64,000 nt of DNA from Ehretia macrophylla (taxonomy: Eukaryota; Streptophyta; Magnoliopsida; Boraginales; Ehretiaceae), in contig CM075770.1 of assembly GCA_037974665.1 (NCBI GenBank), positions 7,700,501 to 7,764,500 on the forward strand, given 5' to 3'. How positions within the stretch are numbered: the first letter of the stretch is position 1; every line of letters starts with the position of its first letter. A program made the position numbers and the translations under genes. Below the pieces are notes generated by a model. That model was not told the origin of the DNA. It saw only the letters and a program-made list of their open reading frames with translations, and searched no databases. This document shows, one piece after another, positions 1 through 11,260 of this stretch.

Positions 1-541
1 AGCTCGGTGTATGCTGTATTTGATTGAGATGAAAAAGGAAAAATAATTGCATTCATGTTGGTTTAGTTGTAAATGTCTTTTTGATTACCCGATGCTGCAA
101 AACATGTCTGAGATTTATCTTGTCATTATAGACAGTTCTTGGCCAAATTTCCATTATGATTTAGCTTTCATATTGTCAGGCAAGCCAATTGTACCCTTGT
201 TGTGAAATACTAGTGCAAGCCAATTAGGTTTTCTACCTCGTTTGCTTCAAGAAGATAAGGAGACAAATCATAACTCACAATGTAAAATTCATGTCAGTTA
301 ATATTGGAAAGCAGGGGTCTCCCTGATTATCTTATGATAAATAAGCTCAATTTTGAAATTCTGGTATGATTCTTTGAAAGCATATGTATATTACGAGATT
401 AAATAAGTCTACTTACTACCATGTTTCTTATTCCATTGTTAGCCTTATTTTGTGAAATTTGTTCTTTCGTCAATTCCTTGTTTCTGGTTGATGTGATTTT
501 TAAAATTATTATGTCATAACTGTCTTCATGGGTTGGTTTAG

Positions 542-2550
542 GGATATGGACAACAAGGAAGAGATTGAAAAATTCAAGAAGTATGAAGCTGACTACGCTA
601 ATTATCTGATGGCGAAGTACTTCTCAGACAAGAATATCTTTGGCGGTAATTTTTCTCTGGATGTCATAGTATGTTTTCAAGATTGTAGATCACGCTGAAA
701 ATAAAACACAATATAGACAGGAAGTAGAGAAATAAAACAACTGTAGCAAATATTACTCAAGAAATCAAGGGCTTTGGATTGTTGCCCCCCCACCCCCAAA
801 AAATAAAAGAAAAAAAATAAAGTAAAAGATAAAAAGATCCCACATTGCTTTCTTTGTTGCATTTAGGTTATTATTTTAATCTCTAGTTGGAATGTTGTTA
901 ATGCTAAAATTGTCACTCAGTCAGAGATCTATTTTGTCGTCTCAGTTGCTTTTGGTGCTTTTCTTTTGTTTGTCAATTTAATGCACTTGGTGTACTTGCT
1001 TTGATCTTCAGGGGGGAAAATCTTTAATTTTTTGCTGTGTCAAATAACTGATGCTGGAAGTTTAATAAGTTGCTGCTTTATTTCCTCACCCTGCTGATCT
1101 TGTGTCAATAAACAATGTACTCTATAAGAAAGGACCTCATTGTAGTTGCTGTGTCCACCGCAATTTTCTTGGGGCTTTTCTGTTGGTCAATATTTGTTTT
1201 CAAAGCTATGTAACAGATTACAGTTGTATTAGTTTTGCTCACCGGGAATTTAAGAACCTGTATCAGTAAGAGTACTATGATTTCACTTGCAAACTTTTGC
1301 AGGCAACATATTTGATGTCAAAATGACTATGGATGGGCAGACCGTCAAGGCAAGCAGGTATAAACATCAACAGAAGCATGTTATTCCTAATCGTAGTTCT
1401 CATGGTTTCATCATTCATGCTATTGCTAGAGAAGTCAACAGATTACCACCCATAAATGTTAAAAATACAGACATTATTGAAAATAAAAGAATATAGAAAT
1501 AAAGACTTCTGCTTCATCATTGGTGTCGTCGTTATTTTCATACTGGTTGCATTATCAGACTCTATTTAGTTGCTTGCACGGTGTCTTAAAAGACCACATG
1601 TTGTCCGATCACTAAATTGTGTTAATTGCATTGCTCCATTCAAGGTACCCCATTTAGGAAGACATTTTTCTTCTCTATTATCGTACCCACAATAACATGA
1701 TTGTCACTTCTTGGATCCTGATACAATTTGACCAAAAGTGATTCTGATACAAAAGATCACCACAGCTTCCTCATGAATAGTCAAGGTCAGGACAAGAAAC
1801 ACAATAGGTCATGCATTAACTCATCAGTGAATCCAAAAGTGAGCTGGCCTATTACACTTCAAACTACCAATAAAACGCAACTTCCAGGAGTTTCCTTTTG
1901 ATTTTGAGCAGGTAAATTTGCTTGTGTAACCTACCTGCCAGGCTCTATCCTGTGGCCAACTACGAGTCAGAAAGTTCGTTGCCAAGATATTTAAATTATT
2001 TGGTAGAGTCCAATTCTTTGTTAGTGCATCTTCTAGTGTCCATGATAATTGTGAATTGGAGCTCTCTCAGATGTGATCAGTGCATAAAGTGTATTGAAAT
2101 TTGAGGATATTCAGATCAATGGTGGACTTTATAGTGCCCTTTTTCCAAAAGAAGGAGTGTGGCCATTGGTGTAAGTGATAACACTGTTTTGCATATAACG
2201 GTTGTTGTGATGCGGTCTTTTTGAATTATCTTGGCTGTAGTGGAGACTAGTGAATATCGATACCTAGGTGTTACTGAAACAGAGAAGCATTTAACTATTT
2301 AGAAAAAAAATTGGCTATTCATTTGGATGAGATTCATTTGATTGACAATTACTCTTGCCATGTTCTGGCCTTTCTGATGCTTTCCGAATAGCTAATCTGA
2401 GTTTGCTTCTCGTTGTCTAGGTTGCCTCCATATGCATCTTATGCAGACCCAGTAGGTTTCCTTGAAGAGATCAAAAGTGAGTCAACTTCGGCAGCTGAAA
2501 CTCCAGCCAATACTTCAACTGGAAACAATTCAACAAAGAAGAGTACCTGA
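542..2550 (+). CDS. 3' part of a conserved plant gene of unknown function
   Basis: Three exons join in one frame: 542-645, 1303-1357 and 2421-2550 (stop TGA 2548-2550). All borders are GT-AG. The first visible exon starts in mid-codon after a TTTAG acceptor, so the 5' end lies in or before the window start; I see no earlier exon in 1-541. The visible 95 or so residues start with a charged helix-like stretch (KEEIEKFKKYEADYANYLM), then a block containing KYFSDKNIFGGNIFDV, TMDGQTVKASR and LPPYASYADPVGF, and end in a Ser/Thr/Asn-rich tail. The short well-spaced exons and the intact frame over two introns support a real gene. I do not recognise a characterised family and see no signal peptide or membrane segment in this part. 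It converges on the CTF4-like gene. Confidence 0.72.
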
Positions 2551-3453
2551 TGCAGAAGTGGTTGCCTTTTGGCATTAACTCTTAAATAAAACTTCTTTGT
2601 TTCCAAAATGAATGTCAGGGATTATCATGTTACTTGGAAACGTGAACTTAAAAGTATGAACTCTTAGTTTTCAATCCATCAGTTATCTCTGAAGTTCTTA
2701 TACCGGTATTATTCCATTATATCAGTTCACGTGATATTGTTTCGTCTCTTAGTCTCTGGTATAACTCTTTCATTTAGAGAATTGTTGTTGCATATGATAA
2801 CAGTTACAATATATATCATGCATAGGCTTATGGAGAATCTCAGCATATAGTTGTTCTCGATGGTTCTGGAGAGTGAGCGATATCCCATCAGATATTGCTG
2901 CCATGTGTTTGTAGTATTTTGTCATATAGGAGTGAGAAAACTGTTGCTTTTGAATCTTTATGTGTTATTCCAGCATATATATGTTGTGGTTCTAATGTAT
3001 TACTCTGGTAAGCATAGCTTGTGAGGAAGTATAAATCCATGGTTTTAATCGATTCATAGGGTCTTGACAATATGTGGTAATTCTGCCAACATCTCTTCAT
3101 TATTCCAGCAGATATATGTTCCGCGGACACTGTTAGATATTCTAAGTTTCATATTCTAAAACTGCAAGTCAGGCTCTTTTAAGTGTACTAAAACACACAT
3201 TGACACTTTCTTGAACTTTATAGAAAACTTATATGCTTATATACATGGATACAACAGAATCCATCACAAAACTAGTTTGACAAATTAGTAAGCTATCGAT
3301 TGCCCTTATCTAATGGGATAAAGTTTGGTTTCACTTGGTTTGATCCGGTATGTGGTAAGCTATTGATTGCATTAGATCTTCTGAAGAAGCAAAAGGGAGA
3401 AAAGTGGAAGCTTCCTCCAGATTTGTTTGTCAGATTTACGCAACCACTTTTAC
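2551..3453. other. convergent intergenic spacer
   Basis: This 0.9-kb spacer separates the tail-to-tail unknown gene (+) and the CTF4-like gene (-). It should hold the 3' UTRs of both. An imperfect short repeat containing 'ttattccagcatatatatgtt' type sequence occurs near 2968 and 3101. I see no coding exon or element with terminal repeats. Confidence 0.5.
2585..2590 (+). terminator. poly(A) signal AATAAA of the first gene
   Basis: A canonical AATAAA lies 35 bases after the TGA of the unknown gene, in the place expected for a plant near-upstream polyadenylation element. The position fits; the actual cleavage site is not visible from sequence. Confidence 0.5.
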
Positions 3454-6400
3454 TTATTTCGCAACGGTGTCATTATTCTTCATCTTCTTTAGAGAATCAA
3501 ACAACGAAGTAGTTCCTTGGTTGGTTGATGGTTTTGCAAATGGATTAGATGGGCGCTGAGAAGTTTCCTTGTTTGCATTGACCGCCTTAGCCTCGTCCAC
3601 ATTTTTCGGCTCTTTGGTAGACTTCAACTCCCCTGCAATCTTCACCTCCTGCGTCTTCTCCAATTTGGTAGCAGCGCGAGTTTCTTCGAGTTTCCTCTTT
3701 CCACCTTTGTTTTGCTCGTCCGATACTTCCTTTCTGATAAACGAAGGAGTTGATACACTATGAGGGGGAAAGGGGATTGCAGTTTCTGCAGCCTTACTGC
3801 TTTCTGATACAGCAATGGACTTGCTTAACAGAACATCAGCTTTTGCAGAAGTATCACCCTTCATGATCGCCTCAGGTGCGACTGCCTTCGCCATTGTCTC
3901 GTTGATCAACCTTTCCTGTAAGATTTGACAAGAATTCAGAAATGAGCAGAGTCCACGACTAATCTCATATTCGTATAAATAAAGGCGCGCTATTTTGAGA
4001 ATCCGAGTCCTACTTCCAGTAAGGTGTTGAAACGGTCAGCCAAATTTGGTAGCTTCAGTGCAGTGACAAGCTTTATTGCCCCTCTCACTGATTTTTCCAG
4101 AGATAGAAGTTTTACAAGTTCTGTAGCTCTGACAAGCTTATCACCTGATAAATATACCAAGTGTAAGTTGATCGTACGATCTCATGAAATTGCAATAGGA
4201 AAACAAGAAGGTAACAATTAGTTAGTGATTGTTGTAAATAAACTAACCATTGCAGCATGAAGCAATCAGCCTCAAGATGCATCTGTCGAGCGCAGCTTCG
4301 ATATTGAAAGCTTCATCATCAAGAGATGTAGTATCATGACCAGTAGCTGCCGTTTCCTCGATTCTTTTCTGCATCTGTAGAAATATTCAAATATCATCAA
4401 CCAACTACATAGGGTCATTCACTTCTGAGTAACAGCCAATATTGCAAATTTGACAACACAGCACCAAAACCAACTGCTGATATTAATTTCAGGGCAAAAA
4501 ACAAAACACTCTTGTGGTTAGGCGAAAGTGCATGTTACCCTCCAGAGTCCAGTGGTGTTGAAACTAGCACATACCCTCACTATGATGTGATAAAATGGTG
4601 CAAAATACCGCCCTCCGTTAGAAAATCCCTCCAAGTTAACTAAATTTGTGCTCCATGCACAATAAGTGCAATTTTGAGAGTGACTCGCTAGAATTAACTA
4701 TTTTATGGTCCAAACTACACTTAATTGTGTGTATTAGTTGGGTAATTTTTTCCTTTTTTTTTTTTGGTTTTGTTAATATTGAGAGCGCATATTTGCTATT
4801 TGAACATTACCGTTAAATATAGCTTATGCACAATTTCACACAACCATAGGGGGTTATCAGCTTGTTTAGGAACCATAGGGAAAACGTGAAAGTTTTGCCT
4901 AACTAGAGGGAGAATTAGACATTTTACCCTTAATTTCACTTGTAACAACAAATCACAGGAGAAAAAGAACAGAAGACGGACCTCCATAAGATGCATGTTG
5001 TTCATCATAAATTCATTCTCTAGGCTTTCTGCTCCAAGATCAGAAGAAGCAAGAGGAAACGAAAGATCCAACAAAGTGAGCACTGGTTTGGGAGCAGCCT
5101 GAGGAAACAATCAAGCACGAGGGATTACATATTGGTTCAGTGGTTAAGCAGATATCATATAAACATATGCTACACTACCTGTGGATATGAATCGGGCAAT
5201 TTGCAGACAACGCAGAACAACTTCGTTGCATTTAATCCGACCACCCAATAGCTTTCATCAGGCTTCTTTAATTTTCTGGCGCTGCAAAATGACAATTTTT
5301 CAATCAGACAAGACTGTCTAATATATGTTCCTCACATAATAGTAGATCATTTATTGAGCAATATTTTACCTGAAGAGCGGGAGCCAACTACCTCCGTATT
5401 GATTAACAAAGACCCTTAGCACGCCCTACATGTTTAATGGCAATCTCAGATCAATTGAAGCTGTGCTCAGGCATATATACATACTATTTTTATACATGTA
5501 CACGTGATATCTAAACTGTGCACCTTAGAATCAAAAGAACTTAGTTGGCCTTCTTCACTGAAACCAAACCAAGTTAAATATGAATCAGGAGTCAAGGGAA
5601 GTCTCCCTCTGATAGGCTGAGTCCTTTCACGAATATTGAACACTCTAAATTCCAGAACCTGCAAGGTAAGAACATTTTCTTAAACTTACGGCTCTTTAGA
5701 CTACTTCAGTTAAAATAAACTGGTCCTTGGGAAGAACCAATAAGATCTGCAGAGTAAAAGTAGCCGGAAGAAAGCTTCAGAAACCAAAGTAAATTGGCAA
5801 CTGAGTATAGCTTGGGGTTTCGGGCAGTCTATCTTTGCTTAAACTATATTAGACAAATAGCATTTTAGGAGTATGTGTCTTCCTTATAGTACGTACAAAG
5901 GAGGTGAGCCCCTCTATGAAACCAGTATTCTGGTTTTGAAGATCAATTAGATCCTCCTTTTTCTCATAATAAAAATAATGGTAATTTCCAGCAGGTTTAA
6001 CATCGCGTTTCAACTTTTTAACTAAGTCCATTGCTACATGTACGGCAAACCCATTGATCAAATGCCACCAGACTTGCTTGGAGCTCTAAGGGCAGATATT
6101 ATGATTCTGATCAAATATCCAAAGAATAGAGACCAGCCTTATGTCTAAAGTGTGCATTTGACGCTAGTTACATAGATAATTGACCAGAGCAGAACTGAAA
6201 AAGAAATCAATTTAGTTCAGATCCACAGGACTGCAAAGTTAGGTTAATACCTGCTCATTTGAAGGAAGAGGAGGAGAAGCATGTGTGACAACTACAAGTT
6301 CATCCTTGAAGCCTGCTGCAGTAACCACTGGTCCATCAAGGGAAAGAATATATCTCTACAACAAATCCAAATCCAACACCACAGTCAGTCAAAAGTTACA

Positions 6401-9400
6401 GAAGAGTGAATAGTTCGGAATAGGGCATCTCAGAAGGAATACTGTTAAGGCAGTATCTGAATGAACTGAATCATTCCAGAGAGACTATATGTATATTACA
6501 ATGATCGAAATGTTGTATATGAATAACCTGCAGTCCACCCTCGGTGAAAATGCGAAGAAAATTAAGACTTGTGACAGCAGCTACCCAAGCAGTTCCAAGA
6601 GCAACAGCCCTTACTTCTTCTTCTTCAAATCGCATAGACCACTAGATTTGAAAAAGGAAATTGAATTTACTTTCTGGGCATATATGTATCGCAAAAGAAT
6701 TTCGTCAACATTGCATCCAAATGTGCATATGAAACAACAAATGAATGCAAGTCAAAGACGATAGCACTGACCTCACTATTATTTGCCCAGCTACTGAATG
6801 GTCGATACATAAGTGTGCTCAAATTCTTGTCACCCTTGCAAGGATTTGCAAATACACTTCCATTCTCATTTAGAGAAGCCATTGTGAAACCAAAATAATC
6901 AGTCATTGCAGGAACACGTGGACCAGTGCTCGTGTCATGGAAATCTACCTGCATTCAGGTCATAGAGACAATCAGTCAATAGCATATCACAGCCAGAGTA
7001 TTATCAGAAGCATCATGCCTGTGGAAAAACATATATGAACTTGAATTGTCTGTAACCTCAGTCTTCAGATAAACTAGAAGTTGGATGACTGAATTGAGAT
7101 TTTATCAAAGCTATCACCAAAATTTAAAGGACAACCAAAGTGTAATATCAGAATTTAAAATTTTCAACAAATTGTATAACTGGATTAAAAAGATGAAGCT
7201 GCATTTAAATTCTCCACTCAAGCATCAAACCAAATGGCAATATGCAGAAGAATTAAAATAACAATGACAAGCACCAAAGCACAGGATGCCAATCAAACAT
7301 CTAAAAATTTTACAAGTACTTCCAATGAAACTGATAATTTTAGCCATTTCAAATACATACGGTCTGATTGTACATGATCAAGTCCAAAGACTTGCATACC
7401 TTTTCAATTCAAGATCCATTGTGAAGAAAGTAATTTCATATTGTATTATAGATATTATCCAGATCATTTTACAATTTGTAGAGGACCATCAGAATTCTAT
7501 CAGTAGGCTCATTGTTTAACCCAATAAACTCTTTTCCTCTGGTTTTTCGTTCGATTCAGTCGAAACATGGACCAAGTTGCCAATATAATGCATGAGATGA
7601 GGAAAATTAAAAAGAATTTACTCAAATACCTCTATATGGGAGTACCCATCATGATCCATAGAGGTTACACACCCAAGCATGGTGTAGCATAGAAATCGCC
7701 TTTTTCCAGGCTGAATAGGAGTTGCTCCTGGCTGAAAAGCTTCCTGCAATTTACATCCTGCTGAGGTCATAGTGCTTCTTAACCCATCCTTCAAGTTGTT
7801 GATGGCATCCTTGTGGCCATGAGAAGCTTTTTTGCGGGGTTCAATCTTTGGAAGCATATCCAACTCCTCGCTATCATCCTGTTCCCACCCATCATCATAT
7901 TTAGTCTGCTTGCGTAACCTTTTTCTGGTTGGCAGTTCAGATCCACCATTGCTATCTTCACCAAGATCACTTAAACTACCAGAGACACTAGGCTCCTCTT
8001 CCTCTTCATCAAACAAAACAAAGCCATTGCTAGTTTTGGATCGTAAACCAGGAATATCTTCTGTGGGAGATTTCATCGAGGAGGGTACAGCCAATTCCCA
8101 AACTCCATACTTTCCCATGGCATCAATAACTGCCAACGCATTTCCATGTGGCTTCCATACCATACTGCATATCCTATTCTCAAATTTCTGCCTATCAATG
8201 TCCTGCTTCTTATCAACATCCCAGATCAAGACCTGTTTGTCTAATCCAGAGGTAGCCATATATTTGCCATTAGGTGACCACGAAAGGAAACAAATTGGTT
8301 GCATGTGATCACCTCTAAGTGAAAGTAGCTTTTCTGCAGTGTCTCTATCATACATCACCACATCATTTTTCCTGCCTGGAACAGCTAACATCTCTCCATC
8401 TGGACTCCAGTCAAGTATATTCACACCCGAAGGATCAGAACCAGTATCAGGAGCTATGCCTTTGAGATCATGAATTATTCTTCCAGACTGGAGTTCCCAA
8501 ATTATGACGGTGCCAGCTGAATCAACTGAAGCCGTGTATTCACTTTTAGGGTCGAAAGCTAACCCAGTAACAGACCCCCTATGTCCTTTCAGTACTCTTG
8601 AAATTGAACCATCAATAGTGTTGATTAGTTTAATACCCTCATCATCACCAGCAGCAGCTAACAAAGTGCCAGATTTGTTGAAAGTAAGGACACGTATGGG
8701 CAATGTAAACCTAGTAATATTGGTCTGAAACTCTCCACCTGATGAAAACATTTATATGGAAATACAGTGAACAAGGAGGAAGCACAAAAATATCACAAAG
8801 AATACAAGATGTTTATCTATATATATTCATTGACAAACTATAAGACAACAAAATTGGAGAGCAAAAGATATCCAATCAATGCATCTTTTCCTAAGTATGG
8901 TCTCAAGAGGATGTGATACATTATAAACTGGATGAGTTCAATGAACATAGGAAAAGAAGGGTCTTTAATTTCTCTACTAACATGTGCAGGCACAAAAGAA
9001 TTAGCAAAAGCAAATCGCTTTCTTTTATAAGCTATTCCAGCATTTTTTCCCCTTTATTTCTGTGAACATTATGTAGATCACATGTGAATTTCAACACAGA
9101 TTATCGTTGATCAAATATACTTCCATCAGATTGTCAATGAAGAAGATCTTTTACTCCACATGAAGACTTGCATTTTCAGATTGACAAGTTCAAAGAGACG
9201 AAGCCCAAAAAAAGGATAATGAATCAATAAAAATTCATACAAGTTCAAAGAGACGATGCCCAAAATAGGGATAATGAATCAATAAAAACTTATACATCAC
9301 TCACTTCATGTAATAAAGAATTGGCATAGCCGAAATGATCCCCATTATTCAATATAATTGCAAATCTAATTCTTAACTCAAATTAAAATGAAAAGAAATA

Positions 9401-10331
9401 AGAATTAAACTAACTTCAAAGCTAGATATATCTTGATACTGCAATTAATTCACAGCTGGAAATAATCAACTTAATTTCTCAAAACTGATATTAGAAAGAA
9501 CAATTCTAAAACAAATAACAGCATCATATAGCACCAGTCTCTCCTTATTTATAATTACACAGATTACAATATCCGACATTAGTGCAAGACACAATACAAA
9601 GGTGATTTATAAGTTAATGTTCTCGGTTAAAGAATAACTCGGGTTAACCATTATGCGCCAGTGGATTTGAGCCACAACACAGTCTCAAGCTCACGATATT
9701 GGTCTCACTCACGGGATTGGATTTGTGGGATTGGGGCGTCATACTTGTTATAGCTACGTCATACACGTCTCTGTCATTTCTATTATTTTTTCTCCAAAAT
9801 TAGTAATTGCCCGAAAACGCAATAAATCATATTAAACTATCAAAATCTCAAATTAGGAATTTACAGTCTCGTGATTCTGAACCTGATTCGTTACTCGCAC
9901 AGGTTATAGCCTTGTCATACATGTCTCCTTCATTTTTATCAATTTTTATCTAAATTTATTGATTATCCAAAAATGCAATAAATCATATTAAATTATCAAA
10001 ATCTGAAAATGCTAATTATAAAAAATAATAGGACATAGATTAAAAATTTACCTGGGAATTTGTAGAGCTTAACGGAGTGATCAATAGATCCCGAGGCGAG
10101 GCAGGTGGAATTAGGGCTGAGAGCCAAGGCAGTGACGCCGTCGCGGTGGTAACGGAGGAGTTTTGGTGGAGCTGCGAGCAGAAGCGAGTCGTGGATGGAG
10201 ATGGAGGGGTCGGAAGATGAGGCGGTCACAATGTGGTCGCCCTTCTGGTCGTACAATATGGAGCAGAAGCTGCCGTTGCCGGTGCCGGTGGGCTTGTGGG
10301 CTTCTCGGAGCTTGATTGTACGGATCTTCAT
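3454..10331 (-). CDS. CTF4: CTF4/WDHD1/AND-1-like replisome adaptor (plant EOL1 type)
   Basis: Twelve exons on the minus strand join without a frame break: 10331-10052, 8738-7630, 6948-6772, 6641-6528, 6355-6251, 5658-5524, 5425-5370, 5281-5179, 5098-4982, 4368-4248, 4144-4014 and 3915-3454. They encode 969 residues. Residues 1 to about 310 form a WD40 propeller (repeats ending in IIWEL, LIWDV, GVWEL). An acidic linker (FDEEEEE, about 337) and a basic patch (RKRLRKQTK, about 365) follow, then the SepB-type second propeller (from about 425, with TPDSYLTWFGFSEEG and VLTLLDLSFPLASSDLGAE), then a helical and a Lys/Ala/Thr-rich tail. In yeast and animals CTF4/WDHD1 trimerises through this second propeller and links the CMG helicase to Pol alpha; the Arabidopsis homologue EOL1 also interacts with Polycomb factors LHP1 and CLF. 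The start is the first ATG of the WD40 frame. The length fits plant homologues; no HMG box is seen, unlike vertebrate WDHD1. E2F sites upstream suggest S-phase expression. Confidence 0.95.
8739..10051 (-). other. intron 1 of the CTF4-like gene with two local duplications
   Basis: This 1.3-kb intron is AT-rich and contains two imperfect direct duplications. One has units at about 9186-9240 and 9241-9295, sharing 'agttcaaagagacga' and 'ggataatgaatcaataaaa'. The other has units at about 9745-9850 and 9900-10010, sharing 'gcaataaatcatattaaa' and 'tatcaaaatct'. No ORF or tRNA is seen. Confidence 0.6.
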
Positions 10332-10336
10332 TGATT

Positions 10337-10412
10337 GGGGTGGTGGTGGTGGTGGGTTGTGATTTGGAAGAAATGAGGGGTTAGGTTTCCGTTAGAGAGA
10401 GAGAGAGGGGGA
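10337..10412 (-). promoter_or_regulatory. 5' UTR with GGT and GA repeats
   Basis: Just upstream of the CTF4-like ATG there is a (GGT)n run (10340-10357) and a (GA)n run (about 10397-10409), read here on the plus strand. CT/GA runs like this are common in plant 5' UTRs and core promoters. The transcription start is not known. Confidence 0.4.
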
Positions 10413-10452
10413 GTGAAGATTTTATGTGATTATAGTTCAACATTTTTGGATA

Positions 10453-10496
10453 TGGCGGGAAAATTGATGAATTGGCTTTTGGATTTTCGCGGGAAA
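10453..10496. promoter_or_regulatory. two E2F-type sites upstream of the CTF4-like gene
   Basis: TTTCGCGGGAAA (10485-10496) matches the E2F consensus TTTSSCGSSAAA. A second site, GGCGGGAAAA (10454-10463; TTTTCCCGCC on the gene's strand), lies 22 bases closer. Both are about 125-165 bases upstream of the ATG at 10331. In plants as in animals E2F/DP sites are typical of S-phase replication genes, which fits a replisome gene. Binding itself is inferred. Confidence 0.75.
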
Positions 10497-10568
10497 CAAA
10501 GGGGGATATGGCAACGACGACGTGGTTTGTGGGAACTGTAATTGGATATTTAGCAAACAGACATATTT

Positions 10569-11260
10569 GGGCTCCATTTGTTTGCCGTAAAGTATCTTTC
10601 TATTGGAAAATATTTTTAAGATAAAATATTTTTTAGTGATTGATTATCACACTCAAAAATATTTTTTATTGTTTAGATATAATAGTGAAAAATTAATTAA
10701 AAATATTATTTTATTATTTTTTAATTATTAAATATTTATCATTATTAATTTATTTATTTATTAATAAAATTTTAAATAAGTTAAAAATAATTTTTTTAAT
10801 TAATACGTAATAAATAAATAAATTCATAAATTAATAATAATAATTTAGTTTATTTAATATTTTTATTCATTTATTAGTAATTAATTAACTAGTCATTAAA
10901 TTAAAATGTATTATTTTTTATTATTAAATATAATTTTATTATTTATTTATTTTGATTAATTAGGTATTAAATTAAAAGTATTGTTTTATTATTTAATTAT
11001 TTAATTTTTATTATTAAATTAATTAATTTTATTTAATAATATTTAATTAAAAATGTGACAATAGTGAGGTGGGGGTAGGGGTGGGGATGGGGGTGGGGTA
11101 AGGGTCTGGGGTAGGACTAGCGTAGGTGAAGGTAGGATAGAGTAAGTGAAAAATATTTTTTTTTTCTTCCAAAGGACATGAAAATATTTTTCACTTTTTT
11201 TAACTAAACATTTTGTTGACTAATTTTTCAATGTTACCCAACACCGAAAAATTATAAAAA
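10569..11260. mobile_element. decayed MITE of the GGCTCCGTTTG family
   Basis: The left end (GGCTCCATTTGTTTGCCG) matches the terminal repeat of the intact elements at 28330 and 37217. The right part (11205-11260) carries the 'ttgttgac...caatgttacccaacaccg' block found near their right ends, but the terminal repeat itself is missing. Between them lies about 450 bases of almost pure A/T and then a G-rich tract. I read it as an old truncated copy. Confidence 0.65.
11071..11098 (+). other. G-quadruplex-prone G-run tract
   Basis: Five closely spaced runs of four or five G, separated by TA, T or AT, occur here inside the MITE remnant, with more G-triplets up to 11112. The pattern meets the usual G3+N1-7 rule for a four-stranded structure on the plus strand. 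It stands out sharply from the surrounding A/T. Confidence 0.5.

Noticed and set aside
7832-8728. 158- and 74-codon plus-strand frames
   Set aside because: Antisense shadows of the large CTF4-like exon 2.
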